DNA of 64,000 nt. Source: Acetivibrio straminisolvens JCM 21531. GTDB lineage: Bacteria > Bacillota > Clostridia > Acetivibrionales > Acetivibrionaceae. Of the stretch, positions 9,909 through 19,407 are shown piece by piece; positions within the stretch are counted from its first letter, which is position 1, and each line of letters opens with the position of its first letter. The notes below the pieces were generated by a model. It was given only the letters and a program-made list of their open reading frames with translations. It did no database searches and was not told the origin of the DNA. The DNA lies in contig NZ_BAVR01000007.1 of NCBI RefSeq assembly GCF_000521465.1, positions 32,717 through 96,716 of the forward strand, given 5' to 3'. A program made the translations under genes and the position numbers.

Positions 9909-9943
9909 CAAAAAAACTGAAGTCCGTCACAGGACCTCAGTTT
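9909..9943 (-). terminator. Terminator after trhP
   Basis: On the minus strand a stem of AAACTGA and GTCC elements with one internal mismatch pairs over a six-base loop and is followed by seven T. It closes the trmR-trhP transcript before the PBP gene. Confidence 0.8.
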
Positions 9944-9981
9944 AGAACAGATTTACAATATTAACCGCTTATTTACAGGGT

Positions 9982-11226
9982 TTACTCATTAGGACTGCTT
10001 TTTCGCCTAAGCATTGTATATTCCTCTACATCTTCTTTCATGGGCATGTATACCGTCATTTGAGGGTGGGGAGCAACGTCTATATCTTCACCGTCAGCAT
10101 TTTTCATCCATTCGATTTTCTGAATAAAGAAATCGCCCTGAGGGTTTACCACTTCTATTTCTTCACCTTTGTACATACGGTTTCTTTGTTCTATTGTTGC
10201 TATTTTTGTGTCCTTATCGTATTTTTGGACAACTCCTACAAAGTCATACTCTCTTATATATGAACTGGTGGCATAAATCTGATCTTTTGGCCCGGGCTTG
10301 TTGAAGAAAAAGCCTGTGGTAAATTCCCTGTGACTGACTTTGCAAACCTCATCAAAGAGTCGAGGGTCAAATCTATAGCTGTCTTTGTTTTGATAGTAGG
10401 CATCTAAAGCTTCGCGATATGCCTTTACAACTGTTGCGACATAAAAGGAGCTTTTCATCCGTCCCTCAATTTTGAGACTGGAAACTCCGGCCTCTATTAG
10501 TTCCGGTATATGCTCAATCATACAAAGGTCTCTCGAATTGAAAATGAATGTACCTCTTTCATTTTCATATACCGGGAAGTATTCACCGGGCCTTTTTTCC
10601 TCCATCAAGTAGTATTTCCATCTGCAGGGATGGGCACACAGTCCTCTGTTGGAATCCCTGCCGGCCATGTAATTACTGAGAAGGCACCTTCCGGAATAGG
10701 AGATACACATAGCTCCGTGGACAAAAACTTCAAGCTCCAAAGAATCGGGAGTTTTTTCTCTTATTTCGCGGATTTCATTAAGGGACAGTTCTCTTGCAAG
10801 TATCACTCTTTTTACGCCCTGGTCATGCCAGAAGCGGGCGCTCATAAAATTGGTGTTGTTGGCCTGGGTGCTTAAATGTATTTCCATATCCGGGGCCACT
10901 TCTTTTACCATTGAGAAAACACCGGGATCAGACAGTATTATGGCATCAACTCCGATACTTGCAACTTCTTTTATATACTTGGGAATTCTCTTTAAATCCT
11001 CATTGTGAGGGAATATATTCATGGTTATATATATTTTTTTTCCTTTATTGTGGGCAAATTCCACTCCTGCTTTCAACTCATCCATTGTGAAATTCTCGGC
11101 ATAGGCTCTAAGACTAAACTCCTCTCCGCCGAGATAAACGGCATCTGCACCGTATAAAACAGCCATTTTCAGTTTTTCGAGGCTGCCGGCAGGTGCAAGC
11201 AGTTCAGCTTTTTTCATATACTTCAC
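9982..11226 (-). CDS. trhP: Peptidase U32 family protein, tRNA 5-hydroxyuridine modification (TrhP-like)
   Basis: A 414-residue U32-family protein. The family signature is clear: EVFVHGAMCISYSGRC followed by LLSNYMAGRDSNRGLCAHPC, giving four cysteines that could hold an Fe-S cluster. Members named TrhP (E. coli YegQ, B. subtilis YrrN/YrrO) act in prephenate-dependent formation of 5-hydroxyuridine at tRNA wobble position 34. The gene directly follows an O-methyltransferase of the TrmR type, which methylates that product, so the pair most likely makes 5-methoxyuridine. The B. subtilis yrrLMNO locus has the same order. The older label of collagenase-like protease is probably misleading. Confidence 0.85.
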   Translation of the reverse strand: MKYMKKAELLAPAGSLEKLKMAVLYGADAVYLGGEEFSLRAYAENFTMDELKAGVEFAHNKGKKIYITMNIFPHNEDLKRIPKYIKEVASIGVDAIILSDPGVFSMVKEVAPDMEIHLSTQANNTNFMSARFWHDQGVKRVILARELSLNEIREIREKTPDSLELEVFVHGAMCISYSGRCLLSNYMAGRDSNRGLCAHPCRWKYYLMEEKRPGEYFPVYENERGTFIFNSRDLCMIEHIPELIEAGVSSLKIEGRMKSSFYVATVVKAYREALDAYYQNKDSYRFDPRLFDEVCKVSHREFTTGFFFNKPGPKDQIYATSSYIREYDFVGVVQKYDKDTKIATIEQRNRMYKGEEIEVVNPQGDFFIQKIEWMKNADGEDIDVAPHPQMTVYMPMKEDVEEYTMLRRKSSPNE

Positions 11227-11273
11227 TCCTAATCAGATGATAAAATTCTGCTATGGATGCAACAAAAAGAGGG

Positions 11274-11912
11274 CTATTTTTTAAAGCTTATTGCCACTCC
11301 GTCACCGACAGGCAGAATGCTTGTCTCAAGTTCATCCATGCTGCAAATAGTCTTAAGGTAAGTTCTCAACCTTTTTACAATAGTTTTTTTTCTTCTTACG
11401 ACAAGTTCATCCGTTGCAACCATTCCCTTATACAGGATATTGTCTGATATAAGAAGCCCCCCGCTCCTTAGAAGCCTCAGACACTCGGGAAGAAATTCCG
11501 GGTATTGGCCTTTGGCGGCATCCAAAAATATCATGTCGTATTTATGTTCAAGGCATTTGAGGACATCTAAGGCATCGCCTTCAATTATGTTTATGACTTC
11601 CTTAAGTCCTGCTTTTTCAATATTCTCTCTGGCTCTTTCCAGCATCAACTCGTATCTGTCAATTGTATCAATTCTTCCTCCCGGCGAAAGCACGGTGGAG
11701 AAGAGGATGGCAGAATAACCTATGGCTGTCCCTACTTCTAAAATACGGGAGGGTTTAAGGGTTAGACCTATTACTTTAAGAAGGGATGCCACTTCCGGAT
11801 GTACAATAGGAACATGATTCTCTTTGGCAAAAACCTCGAGCTCTGCCAAAAGCCCGTCATTTTTCTTTATTGTATTTCTAATATAGTCGTTTATATATTC
11901 ATAAGAAATCAT
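11274..11912 (-). CDS. trmR: O-methyltransferase, tRNA 5-hydroxyuridine methyltransferase-like
   Basis: A 212-residue SAM-dependent methyltransferase of the O-methyltransferase family 3 (COMT-like). Motif I reads ILEVGTAIGYSAIL; IDTIDRYE and YDMIFLDAAKGQY follow, with the metal-binding Asp in the latter. In B. subtilis the homologue next to yrrN/yrrO methylates 5-hydroxyuridine in tRNA to 5-methoxyuridine. Here the trhP-like gene begins 47 bases after its stop, supporting the same pathway. No frameshift. A terminator separates it from mltG upstream, so trmR-trhP is probably its own transcript. Confidence 0.85.
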   Translation of the reverse strand: MISYEYINDYIRNTIKKNDGLLAELEVFAKENHVPIVHPEVASLLKVIGLTLKPSRILEVGTAIGYSAILFSTVLSPGGRIDTIDRYELMLERARENIEKAGLKEVINIIEGDALDVLKCLEHKYDMIFLDAAKGQYPEFLPECLRLLRSGGLLISDNILYKGMVATDELVVRRKKTIVKRLRTYLKTICSMDELETSILPVGDGVAISFKK

Positions 11913-11935
11913 TTTTATTCAGTCCTTATAGAGAT

Positions 11936-11971
11936 TATAAAAATTGTGAGGATTTTTTGAAATCCTCACAA
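11936..11971 (-). terminator. Terminator after mltG
   Basis: A 12-bp perfect stem, TTGTGAGGATTT (11944-11955) with AAATCCTCACAA (11960-11971), is followed on the minus strand by TTTTTATAAT. It ends the typA-mltG unit. Confidence 0.9.
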
Positions 11972-11990
11972 CAGTTTTTTATAGCATTGC

Positions 11991-13111
11991 TTAATTTGCT
12001 TCGTATTTTTTAACGGCTTCCAAATGCTCCGCCAAAGTCTTTGAAAACTCGTGGCTTCCATCACCTTTAGCTACAAAGAACAGATACTCCGATTCTTCGT
12101 CGGGGTACAATGCCGCTTCTATGGCAGCAAGACCCGGGGAGCATATAGGCCCCGGCGGAAGTCCTTCAAAAAGGTATGTGTTATACGGGTGGTTGATCTT
12201 GGTATCCTCATCGGATAATTTCTCCTTCATTTTACCCTGAGTATTATATAAAACATATTGCACGGTAGCACAGGATTGAAGCTTTTTTAGCTCAGGGTTC
12301 GAAGACTTCAGCCTGTTATGAAATACGCTGGAAACAATCGCCCGTTCTTCGGGGAGAGCTGTTTCCCTTTCTATAATGGAAGCAAGAATAATTACTTCGT
12401 CAACTGTCATGTTGAGCTCTTTAGCTCTTTCGTAGAATTCCGGCTTAAATTTTGCATCAAAGTTGTCCAGAAACTTTTCAATTATTGCCCGTTCTCCTCC
12501 CTTTGGGTCAAAGAAATAGGTGTCGGGGAAGAGGTAGCCCTCAAGCCTGTTTTTTCTTTCCGGGCTGTCGGGAATATCTTTTAAGAATTTATATTCAAAT
12601 TCTTCGGTATTGCAGGCTTCAATAAAATCCTCTTTGTCCACAACTTTTTTTCGCTTAGAATATCTGCAATTTGGTCTGAGTTTTTACCTTCAATTATAGT
12701 GACGGTGGTTGTAACAGGGTTGCTACACAGTATCTCCATAATTTCTTTATATCCAAGGTTTTTGTCTACAATATGTTTTCCCGACTTGTAGCGGCCGTCA
12801 TAACCGTTAAATTTTGAAACAAACTTAAACCAAAAAGGAGAACTTATTACCCCTTCTTTATTAAGTATATTTGCAATGTCATCGGTATTAGCACCACGGG
12901 GGATTTCGACCTGAATACCTTTTTCGGGGTCTATTTTTGCCAAAACTTCCTCATAGTTGATTTCTTCCTCATTTACAAAATATGTGTAAGAAGCCAGGGT
13001 GCTTATTGTAAATATAATAAGGAAGACAAGAAAGTACAAAATCAAAGATGGAAATTTATTCCCACTCTTTTTTGCTTTATTTTTTGATGCTGCCGAACTG
13101 CTTCCATTCAT
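11991..13111 (-). CDS. mltG: Endolytic transglycosylase MltG (frameshifted)
   Basis: MltG (YceG family) cuts nascent glycan strands at the membrane. The protein has a cytoplasmic lysine-rich start, one membrane helix (FPSLILYFLVFLIIFTI), a LysM-like region, and the catalytic domain with SIIERETALPEERAIVSSV containing the conserved Glu, then LEGYLFPDTYFF and INHPYNTYL. Start ATG 13111 follows GGTGGTGAG; GTG at 13123 is possible but lacks a site. On the coding strand an A7 run at 12645-12651 should be A8 to give SEKKVVDKEDF, so the break looks like a homopolymer deletion. Repaired length is about 373 residues. It lies 63 bases after typA. Confidence 0.9.
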
Positions 13112-13174
13112 TATTCTCACCACCCAATATTCTTTTTATTACATAAATCTTTGTGTTGTACATCTTAGATAAAA

Positions 13175-15005
13175 TTATTCTTTTCTTCTTGCCTTTGCCC
13201 GAAGCTCTGTATTGAGGATTTTCTTTCTAAGTCGAATATTCTTTGGAGTAACTTCTACCAGTTCGTCGTCTTCGATAAACTCCAAACACTGCTCCAGGCT
13301 TAGTATTACGGGAGGAGTAAGTCTTAAGGCTTCGTCCGAACCGGATGCTCTCATATTGGTAACGTGTTTCTTTTTGCAAACGTTAATAACAATATCTTCC
13401 GCCCTAGAATTCTCTCCCACTATCATACCTTCGTATACCTTTGTCCCGGGCGTAATGAACAGAGAACCTCTTTCCTGGGCATTATAAAGGCCATAGGTGA
13501 CAGCTTCTCCATCCTCCCATGCAACCATTGAGCCTCTCTGTCTTCTCGGTATTTCTCCTTTGAAAGGTTCAAAACCATGGAAGACATGATTCATTATACC
13601 ATTTCCCTTCGTATCAGTCAAAAATTCCGACCTGTATCCGATAAGCCCTCTTGAAGGAATTTTAAATTCCAGTCTCATATAGCCCTGTTGGAAGAATGCA
13701 TATTTACCATTTCAGCTTTGCGGCTTCCCAGCTTTTCCATAACGACACCCATAAAGTCCTCGGGAACATCAATGATCAAGTACTCAATAGGCTCATACAG
13801 TTCACCGTTGACTTCCTTGTAAATAACACTGGGCTTGGAAACCTGAAATTCATAGCCTTCACGCCTCATTGTTTCAATCAATATTGAAAGATGAAGTTCG
13901 CCCCTTCCGGATACCTTGAAGGAGTCGGGAGAATCGGTTTCTTCGACCCTAAGGCTCACATTGGTTTCCAATTCTCTAAAAAGCCTGTCTCTAAGATGTC
14001 TTGAAGTAACAAAAGTTCCTTCGCGTCCTGCAAATGGGCTGTTGTTTACGATAAAGGTCATGGAAATTGTGGGCTCGTCTATGTCAATAAAAGGTAAAGG
14101 TTCCGGTGCGCTGATATCGCAAACTGTTTCACCGATATTAATATTGCCGATACCCGACACTGCAACAATATCTCCCATCATCGCAGAGTCAGCTTCAATT
14201 CTTTTGAGGCCGTTAAACACGTAGAGCCTGCTTATCTTGACATTTTCAACACTTCCGTCCTTTTTACACAAAACAGCTTGCTGTCCTGTTTTGATTATAC
14301 CCTTTCGACTCTTCCTACTGCTATTCTTCCCACATAACCGTCATAATCTATATTTGATACCAAAAGCTGAAGCGGTTTGTCCATATAACCTTGGGGAGCA
14401 GGTACGTGATTTATCAAGGTCTCAAACAGCGGTTCAAGATTTTTCGGCTCGTCATTCAAGTTGTGTATAGCATAGCCTTCTCTTGAAGAGGCATATACAA
14501 TCGGAAAATCAATCTGCTCATCATCTGCTCCAAGTTCGATGAACAACTCAAGAACCTCATCCACAACTTCAATGGGCCGCGCTTCCGGTCTGTCAATTTT
14601 GTTTATTACAACTATAGGTTTTAAATTAAGCTGAAGAGCTTTTTTGAGTACGAATCTTGTTTGGGGCATGGTGCCTTCAAAGGAGTCAACCAATAAAAGA
14701 ACACCGTCAACCATTCCAAGCACCCGTTCAACTTCGCCGCCAAAGTCAGCGTGCCCCGGGGTGTCAACAATATTAATTTTGATATTCTTATAAGTTACGG
14801 CAGTGTTTTTTGCGAGAATTGTAATGCCTCTCTCTCTTTCCAAATCATTTGAGTCCATTACTCTTTCCTGAATCTGTTCATTTTCTCTAAATATACCGCT
14901 TTGTCTCAACATTGCATCTACAAGCGTTGTTTTCCCGTGATCGACATGGGCAATTATAGCGACATTTCTGATGTTTTCTCTAATATTTCCTTTAATATTT
15001 TCCAC
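13175..15005 (-). CDS. typA: Ribosome-associated GTPase TypA/BipA (two frameshifts)
   Basis: TypA is an EF-G-like translational GTPase that binds the ribosome and helps 50S assembly and stress adaptation. The G-domain motifs are [22 protein letters not shown] and [10 protein letters not shown], followed by domain II, EF-G-like domains and the TypA-specific C-terminus ([15 protein letters not shown]). Two breaks are seen: near 14300 (coding-strand GGG, expected GGGG, giving [13 protein letters not shown]) and near 13684 (GGG, expected GGGG, giving SNRGYMRLEF). Repaired length is 610 residues, normal for the family. GTG start with GAGGGAG upstream. It is divergent from rpsB. Confidence 0.92.
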
Positions 15006-15056
15006 AAAAATCTCCCTCTAAATCGTTAAAAATTCAATTATTTTAATAACTATATT

Positions 15057-15085
15057 ATTGTAAAATAGGTATTGGGTCTTGTCAA
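15057..15085 (-). promoter_or_regulatory. Promoter for typA
   Basis: On the minus strand TTGACA (15085-15080), a 17-base spacer, then TACAAT (15062-15057), about 50 bases before the typA start. Confidence 0.7.
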
Positions 15086-15169
15086 TAAAGTAGGAATACA
15101 GAAAAGTACCGAATTGGAAATATAATTGATATGGCCTTAATTGATTTTCGTAAAAAATTTTATTTATTA

Positions 15170-15198
15170 TTGATAAAAGAATAACTATGTGTTATACT
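15170..15198 (+). promoter_or_regulatory. Promoter for rpsB
   Basis: TTGATA (15170-15175), a 17-base spacer, then TATACT (15193-15198). Predicted start near 15205 leaves a leader of about 100 bases. Confidence 0.75.
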
Positions 15199-15204
15199 AC
15201 TAGA

Positions 15205-15300
15205 CGGAAAATACGCACGCAAGCTTGATTTATGGGATGGTGCCGCAAGGTTCCCCATAAAGATGAAGGTTGCGGAGGTATAAAACTAATGGAGGTGCTT
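15205..15300 (+). promoter_or_regulatory. Structured 5' leader of rpsB, possible pseudoknot
   Basis: The leader holds a stem TTATGGG (15230-15236) with CCCATAA (15254-15260). Within its loop CCGCAA (15243-15248) is exactly complementary to TTGCGG (15270-15275) downstream, which would make an H-type pseudoknot just before the ribosome-binding region GGAGGTG (15291-15297). Ribosomal protein genes often carry leaders by which the protein represses its own mRNA. That this one does so for S2 is inference. Confidence 0.5.
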
Positions 15301-15303
15301 TAA

Positions 15304-16062
15304 ATGTCAGTTATTTCAATGAAACAATTGTTAGAAGCAGGTGTTCACTTCGGTCATCAGACCAGAAGATGGAACCCGAAAATGGCCGAGTACATTTTCA
15401 CAGAAAGGAACGGTATCTATATTATAGACCTTCAGAAGACTGTGAAAAAGGTTGAAGAGGCTTATTATTTTATCAGAGAAGTGGCAATGAACGGCCAGGG
15501 AATTCTTTTTGTAGGTACGAAGAAGCAGGCTCAGGATTCCATAAAGGAAGAAGCACAAAGAGCAGATCAGTTCTACGTAAATGCAAGATGGCTCGGTGGA
15601 ATGCTCACCAACTTCAAGACAATCAAAGGAAGAATAAACAGGTTAAAAGAGCTTATCAAAATGGAAGAGGAAGGCGTTTTTGACGTTCTGCCGAAGAAAG
15701 AAGTTATAAAGCTTAAGGGTGAAAGGGAAAAGCTGGAAAAGTATCTGGGAGGAATCAAAGAGATGAAAGAACTTCCCGGAGCATTGTTTGTAGTGGATCC
15801 CAGAAAAGAAAGAATTGCGATACTCGAAGCTAGAAGGCTCGGCATTCCTGTAGTTGCAATTGTTGATACCAACTGCGATCCGGACGAAGTGGATTATGTA
15901 ATTCCCGGAAATGACGATGCCATCAGAGCTGTTAAGTTGATTGCATCAAAAATTGCAGATGCTATTATAGAAGGAAGACAGGGCGAGCAGCTCTCGGTTG
16001 AAAGCAGCTCGGAAGAAGCAGTTGAAGAAAGTGTTGAGGAAGAAGTTTCTGTAGAAGCTTAA
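15304..16062 (+). CDS. rpsB: 30S ribosomal protein S2
   Basis: A 252-residue S2 protein of the small ribosomal subunit. Recognisable stretches include [20 protein letters not shown] at the start, [16 protein letters not shown], and the later [20 protein letters not shown]. The C-terminus after residue 225 is an acidic tail rich in Glu and Ser ([16 protein letters not shown]). It leads rpsB-tsf, the usual order, with pyrH and frr after. GGAGGTG eight bases before the ATG. Intact. Two hairpins lie before tsf. Confidence 0.97.
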   Translation: MSVISMKQLLEAGVHFGHQTRRWNPKMAEYIFTERNGIYIIDLQKTVKKVEEAYYFIREVAMNGQGILFVGTKKQAQDSIKEEAQRADQFYVNARWLGGMLTNFKTIKGRINRLKELIKMEEEGVFDVLPKKEVIKLKGEREKLEKYLGGIKEMKELPGALFVVDPRKERIAILEARRLGIPVVAIVDTNCDPDEVDYVIPGNDDAIRAVKLIASKIADAIIEGRQGEQLSVESSSEEAVEESVEEEVSVEA

Positions 16063-16069
16063 AAATTTT

Positions 16070-16106
16070 CCGACTTCAGCGGATTGTTATGCTGAAGTCG
16101 GATTTT
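16070..16106 (+). terminator. Hairpin between rpsB and tsf
   Basis: Perfect 11-bp stem CCGACTTCAGC (16070-16080) with GCTGAAGTCGG (16091-16101), followed by ATTTTAGG. The T run is weak, so it may attenuate or stabilise rather than fully terminate. Confidence 0.6.
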
Positions 16107-16141
16107 AGGTATCTTTTAATGATAGGAAAGATATAAAAGCT

Positions 16142-16167
16142 TTTGAGATGATGTCTCAAACTTTTTT
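16142..16167 (+). terminator. Second hairpin with T run between rpsB and tsf
   Basis: Seven-bp stem TTTGAGA (16142-16148) with TCTCAAA (16154-16160), then CTTTTTT. Together with the hairpin at 16070 it probably lowers read-through from rpsB into tsf. Confidence 0.65.
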
Positions 16168-16260
16168 CGGTAAGGTTTAAAAAACACCTTAAATGAGAAT
16201 AATATTCAAAAATCAGCTTATAAATTTTTGAGAAATTAATATTGTTTGGAGGAATTCAGA

Positions 16261-16908
16261 ATGATTACTGCTGAAATGGTTAAGGAGCTTCGTGAAAGAA
16301 CCGGAGCAGGCATGATGGATTGTAAGAAAGCTCTTGCGGATGCAAATGGTAATATGGAAAAGGCTATTGAGCTTTTGAGAGAAAAAGGATTGGCGGCAGC
16401 AGCTAAGAAAGCAGGAAGAATTGCAGCGGAAGGTTTGGTTGATGCTTATATCCATGGTGACGGAAGAATAGGCGTATTGGTCGAAGTTAATATTGAGACG
16501 GATTTTGCCGCTAAAAATGAAGATTTTAAAGCTTTTGTAAAAGACATTGCAATGCATATTGCAGCAAGCAAGCCTGAATACATAAGTAGAGATGAAGTTC
16601 CCGCGGAAAAGGTTGAAAAAGAGAAAGAAATTCTTAGAGCTCAGGCATTAAATGAAGGAAAACCTGAAAAGATTGTCGATAAGATGGTTGAAGGAAGAAT
16701 AGACAAGTTTTATAAAGAAATATGTCTTTTAGAGCAACCTTTTATAAAAGACCCAGACAAGACAATACAACAGCTTCTCACTGAGAAGATAGCTCTTATA
16801 GGCGAAAATATCAATATCAGAAGATTTGTAAGATTTGAAAGAGGCGAAGGTATAGAAAAGAAGGAAGAAAACTTTGCCGAGGAAGTTATGAAGCAAATAG
16901 GCGGATAA
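16261..16908 (+). CDS. tsf: Elongation factor Ts
   Basis: EF-Ts is the nucleotide-exchange factor for EF-Tu. The N-terminal UBA-like domain reads [20 protein letters not shown] then [19 protein letters not shown], and the core carries [18 protein letters not shown] 16261 is chosen because GGAGG lies at 16248-16252; an in-frame TTG further upstream overlaps that site. At 215 residues it is the short form lacking much of the C-terminal subdomain seen in B. subtilis (about 290), as in other thermophiles. Intact. Confidence 0.96.
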   Translation: MITAEMVKELRERTGAGMMDCKKALADANGNMEKAIELLREKGLAAAAKKAGRIAAEGLVDAYIHGDGRIGVLVEVNIETDFAAKNEDFKAFVKDIAMHIAASKPEYISRDEVPAEKVEKEKEILRAQALNEGKPEKIVDKMVEGRIDKFYKEICLLEQPFIKDPDKTIQQLLTEKIALIGENINIRRFVRFERGEGIEKKEENFAEEVMKQIGG

Positions 16909-16924
16909 ATCTCAAGTAGTTAAG

Positions 16925-16958
16925 GGAACATATAAAGTTACTTTATATGTTCCTTTTT
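16925..16958 (+). terminator. Terminator after tsf
   Basis: Thirteen-bp perfect stem GGAACATATAAAG (16925-16937) with CTTTATATGTTCC (16941-16953) and a three-base loop, followed by TTTTT. Confidence 0.9.
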
Positions 16959-17046
16959 AGGGATTATTGTTATTTTAATAAAATACTGTTTCCAATTGTA
17001 ATGTTTGTGTGTTAGAATAACATTAAGGAGCGGAGGATTATCTTTA

Positions 17047-17753
<707 letters not shown>

Positions 17754-17772
17754 ATAGAGGAGGAATATGTCA

Positions 17773-18323
17773 ATGGAAGAGTATAAGAATATTGAAGAAA
17801 AGATGAAAAAACCATTAGTGTGTTAAAAGATGAGCTAAATACTGTCAGAGCAGGAAGGGCAAACGCAGCGATATTAGATAGGATAATGGTTGAGTATTAC
17901 GGTGTGCCTACACCGATTAATCAGCTTGGTACTATTTCAATACCGGAGCCAAGGGTTATTATGATTCAACCTTGGGATGTCCAGATATTGAAGGAAATAG
18001 AAAAGGAAATTCAAAAATCTGATATTGGCATAAATCCGAATAATGACGGCAAGGTTATTAGATTGGTTTTCCCTCCGCTCACTGAGGAAAGAAGAAAAGA
18101 ACTTACAAAGCTTGCCAGAAAATACGGAGAAGACTCCAAAGTCGCTATTAGGTCAATAAGAAGAGACGGACTTGAAAAAATGAAATCCATGAAAAAGAAC
18201 GGCGAAATTACCGAAGATGATCTCAAGAATGCAGAAAAAGAAATCCAGAACCTTACTGACAAATATATTGCGGAAATAGATAAGGTTGTTGAATCAAAAG
18301 AGAAAGAAATATTAGAGGTTTAG
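17773..18323 (+). CDS. frr: Ribosome recycling factor (frameshifted)
   Basis: RRF splits post-termination ribosomes together with EF-G. ATG 17773 is favoured over ATG 17767 because GAGGAGG (17757-17763) sits nine bases before it and only three before the other. An A6 run near 17811 should be A7, after which [20 protein letters not shown] reads through. Other typical stretches are [20 protein letters not shown] and the C-terminal helices. Repaired length is 183 residues, as expected. It follows pyrH in the common rpsB-tsf-pyrH-frr order. Confidence 0.95.
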
Positions 18324-18325
18324 CC

Positions 18326-18526
18326 ATGAAGGCTGAAAATGTTATTGGTTTTACATTGGAAGAAGCAAGAAACATGCTGAAAGACACAGGAGGGAAGATT
18401 GCTTCTGTTAGGATGACATCTCCGCCTAAGGCTGAACTTACTGATATTTGTGACTATTACAGAGTGATAAATGCAATTGATAAAGGTGAAGAAGGAATTG
18501 AACTTATTGTTTGCAAACCCCTCTAA
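18326..18526 (+). CDS. Small conserved-looking protein between frr and uppS, unknown function
   Basis: A 66-residue protein starting at an ATG two bases after the frr stop, so almost certainly co-translated. It starts MKAENVIGFTLEEARNMLK and contains KIASVRMTSPPKAE and YYRVINAIDKGEEG. The sequence loosely recalls one PASTA-like unit (GFTLEEARNML... then a hydrophobic strand near the end), but I cannot assign it. The stop codon lies inside the terminator hairpin. No signal peptide or membrane segment. Confidence 0.8.
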   Translation: MKAENVIGFTLEEARNMLKDTGGKIASVRMTSPPKAELTDICDYYRVINAIDKGEEGIELIVCKPL

Positions 18527-18543
18527 ATAAGAGGGGTTTTAAA
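18515..18543 (+). terminator. Terminator overlapping the end of the small gene
   Basis: Stem AAACCCCTCT (18515-18524) with AGAGGGGTTT (18530-18539) followed by T and A. The stop codon TAA at 18524-18526 is in the loop side of the stem. It ends the pyrH-frr unit. Confidence 0.85.
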
Positions 18544-18566
18544 ATTGTATCGGTGAAATGAATTTG

Positions 18567-18595
18567 TTGCTTTTATTGCTGCTTATATATATAAT
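18567..18595 (+). promoter_or_regulatory. Promoter for uppS-cdsA-dxr-rseP-ispG-polC
   Basis: TTGCTT (18567-18572), a 17-base spacer, then TATAAT (18590-18595), about 50 bases before the uppS start. Confidence 0.65.
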
Positions 18596-18645
18596 ATAAT
18601 AATTAGTAGTAAAAGTATTTTTGCTAGTAGGTTTTGGAGGTTATA

Positions 18646-19405
18646 ATGAGTTTTTTGAAAAATATATTTAAAATAAGGAATTGGAAAAAAAGTGATATAG
18701 ATTACAACAAATTACCGGCTCATATTGCAATTATAATGGATGGGAATGGCAGATGGGCAAAGAAAAGAGCGCTTCCGCGTTCTGTAGGTCACAGAGAAGG
18801 TGCAAAGACTCTGAAGGAAATAACTACATTTTGCGGAGAGATCGGAATAAAGTATCTCACTGTTTATGCTTTCTCAACGGAGAATTGGAAGAGACCTAAA
18901 AGCGAAGTTGATGCTTTGATGAATCTTCTTTTAGACTATCTGAAAAATGCCGAAACCCATATTGGCGGAAAAAAACGTTCGAATACAGGTTATAGGTGAT
19001 GTCAGCGTATTTGACGATAAGATAAAAAAAGAAATAGACAGGGTTACGAAACTTACTTCAAAAAATACCGGGTTGATTTTGAATATCGCATTGAATTACG
19101 GCAGCAGGGCAGAGATTGTGCATGCAGCAAAAAAAATAGCAAAGGAAGTTTCCGAGGGCAAATTGAAAGTCGATGATATTGATGAGAAAGTGTTAAATGA
19201 CGGTCTATACACTGCTATGATACCGGATCCTGATCTATTGATTCGTCCCGGAGGAGAAAAAAGGCTCAGCAATTTTCTGTTATGGCAGTCGGCATATACC
19301 GAATTTTGGTATACTGATGTACTCTGGCCCGATTTTAAGAAGGAGCACATTTTAGATGCTATTTTTGAGTATCAGAAGAGAAACAGAAGATTTGGAGGGA
19401 TATAG
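18646..19405 (+). CDS. uppS: Undecaprenyl diphosphate synthase / isoprenyl transferase (frameshifted)
   Basis: UppS makes the C55 lipid carrier for peptidoglycan precursors by cis-condensation of isopentenyl diphosphate. The catalytic Asp is in [32 protein letters not shown] and the C-terminal [20 protein letters not shown] are typical. ATG 18646 follows TTGGAGG. At 18969-18975 a run of A reads as A7 where A6 keeps [12 protein letters not shown] in frame, so this break looks like an extra base, unlike most others here. Repaired length is 252 residues. cdsA starts three bases after the stop. Confidence 0.93.
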
Positions 19406-19407
19406 AG

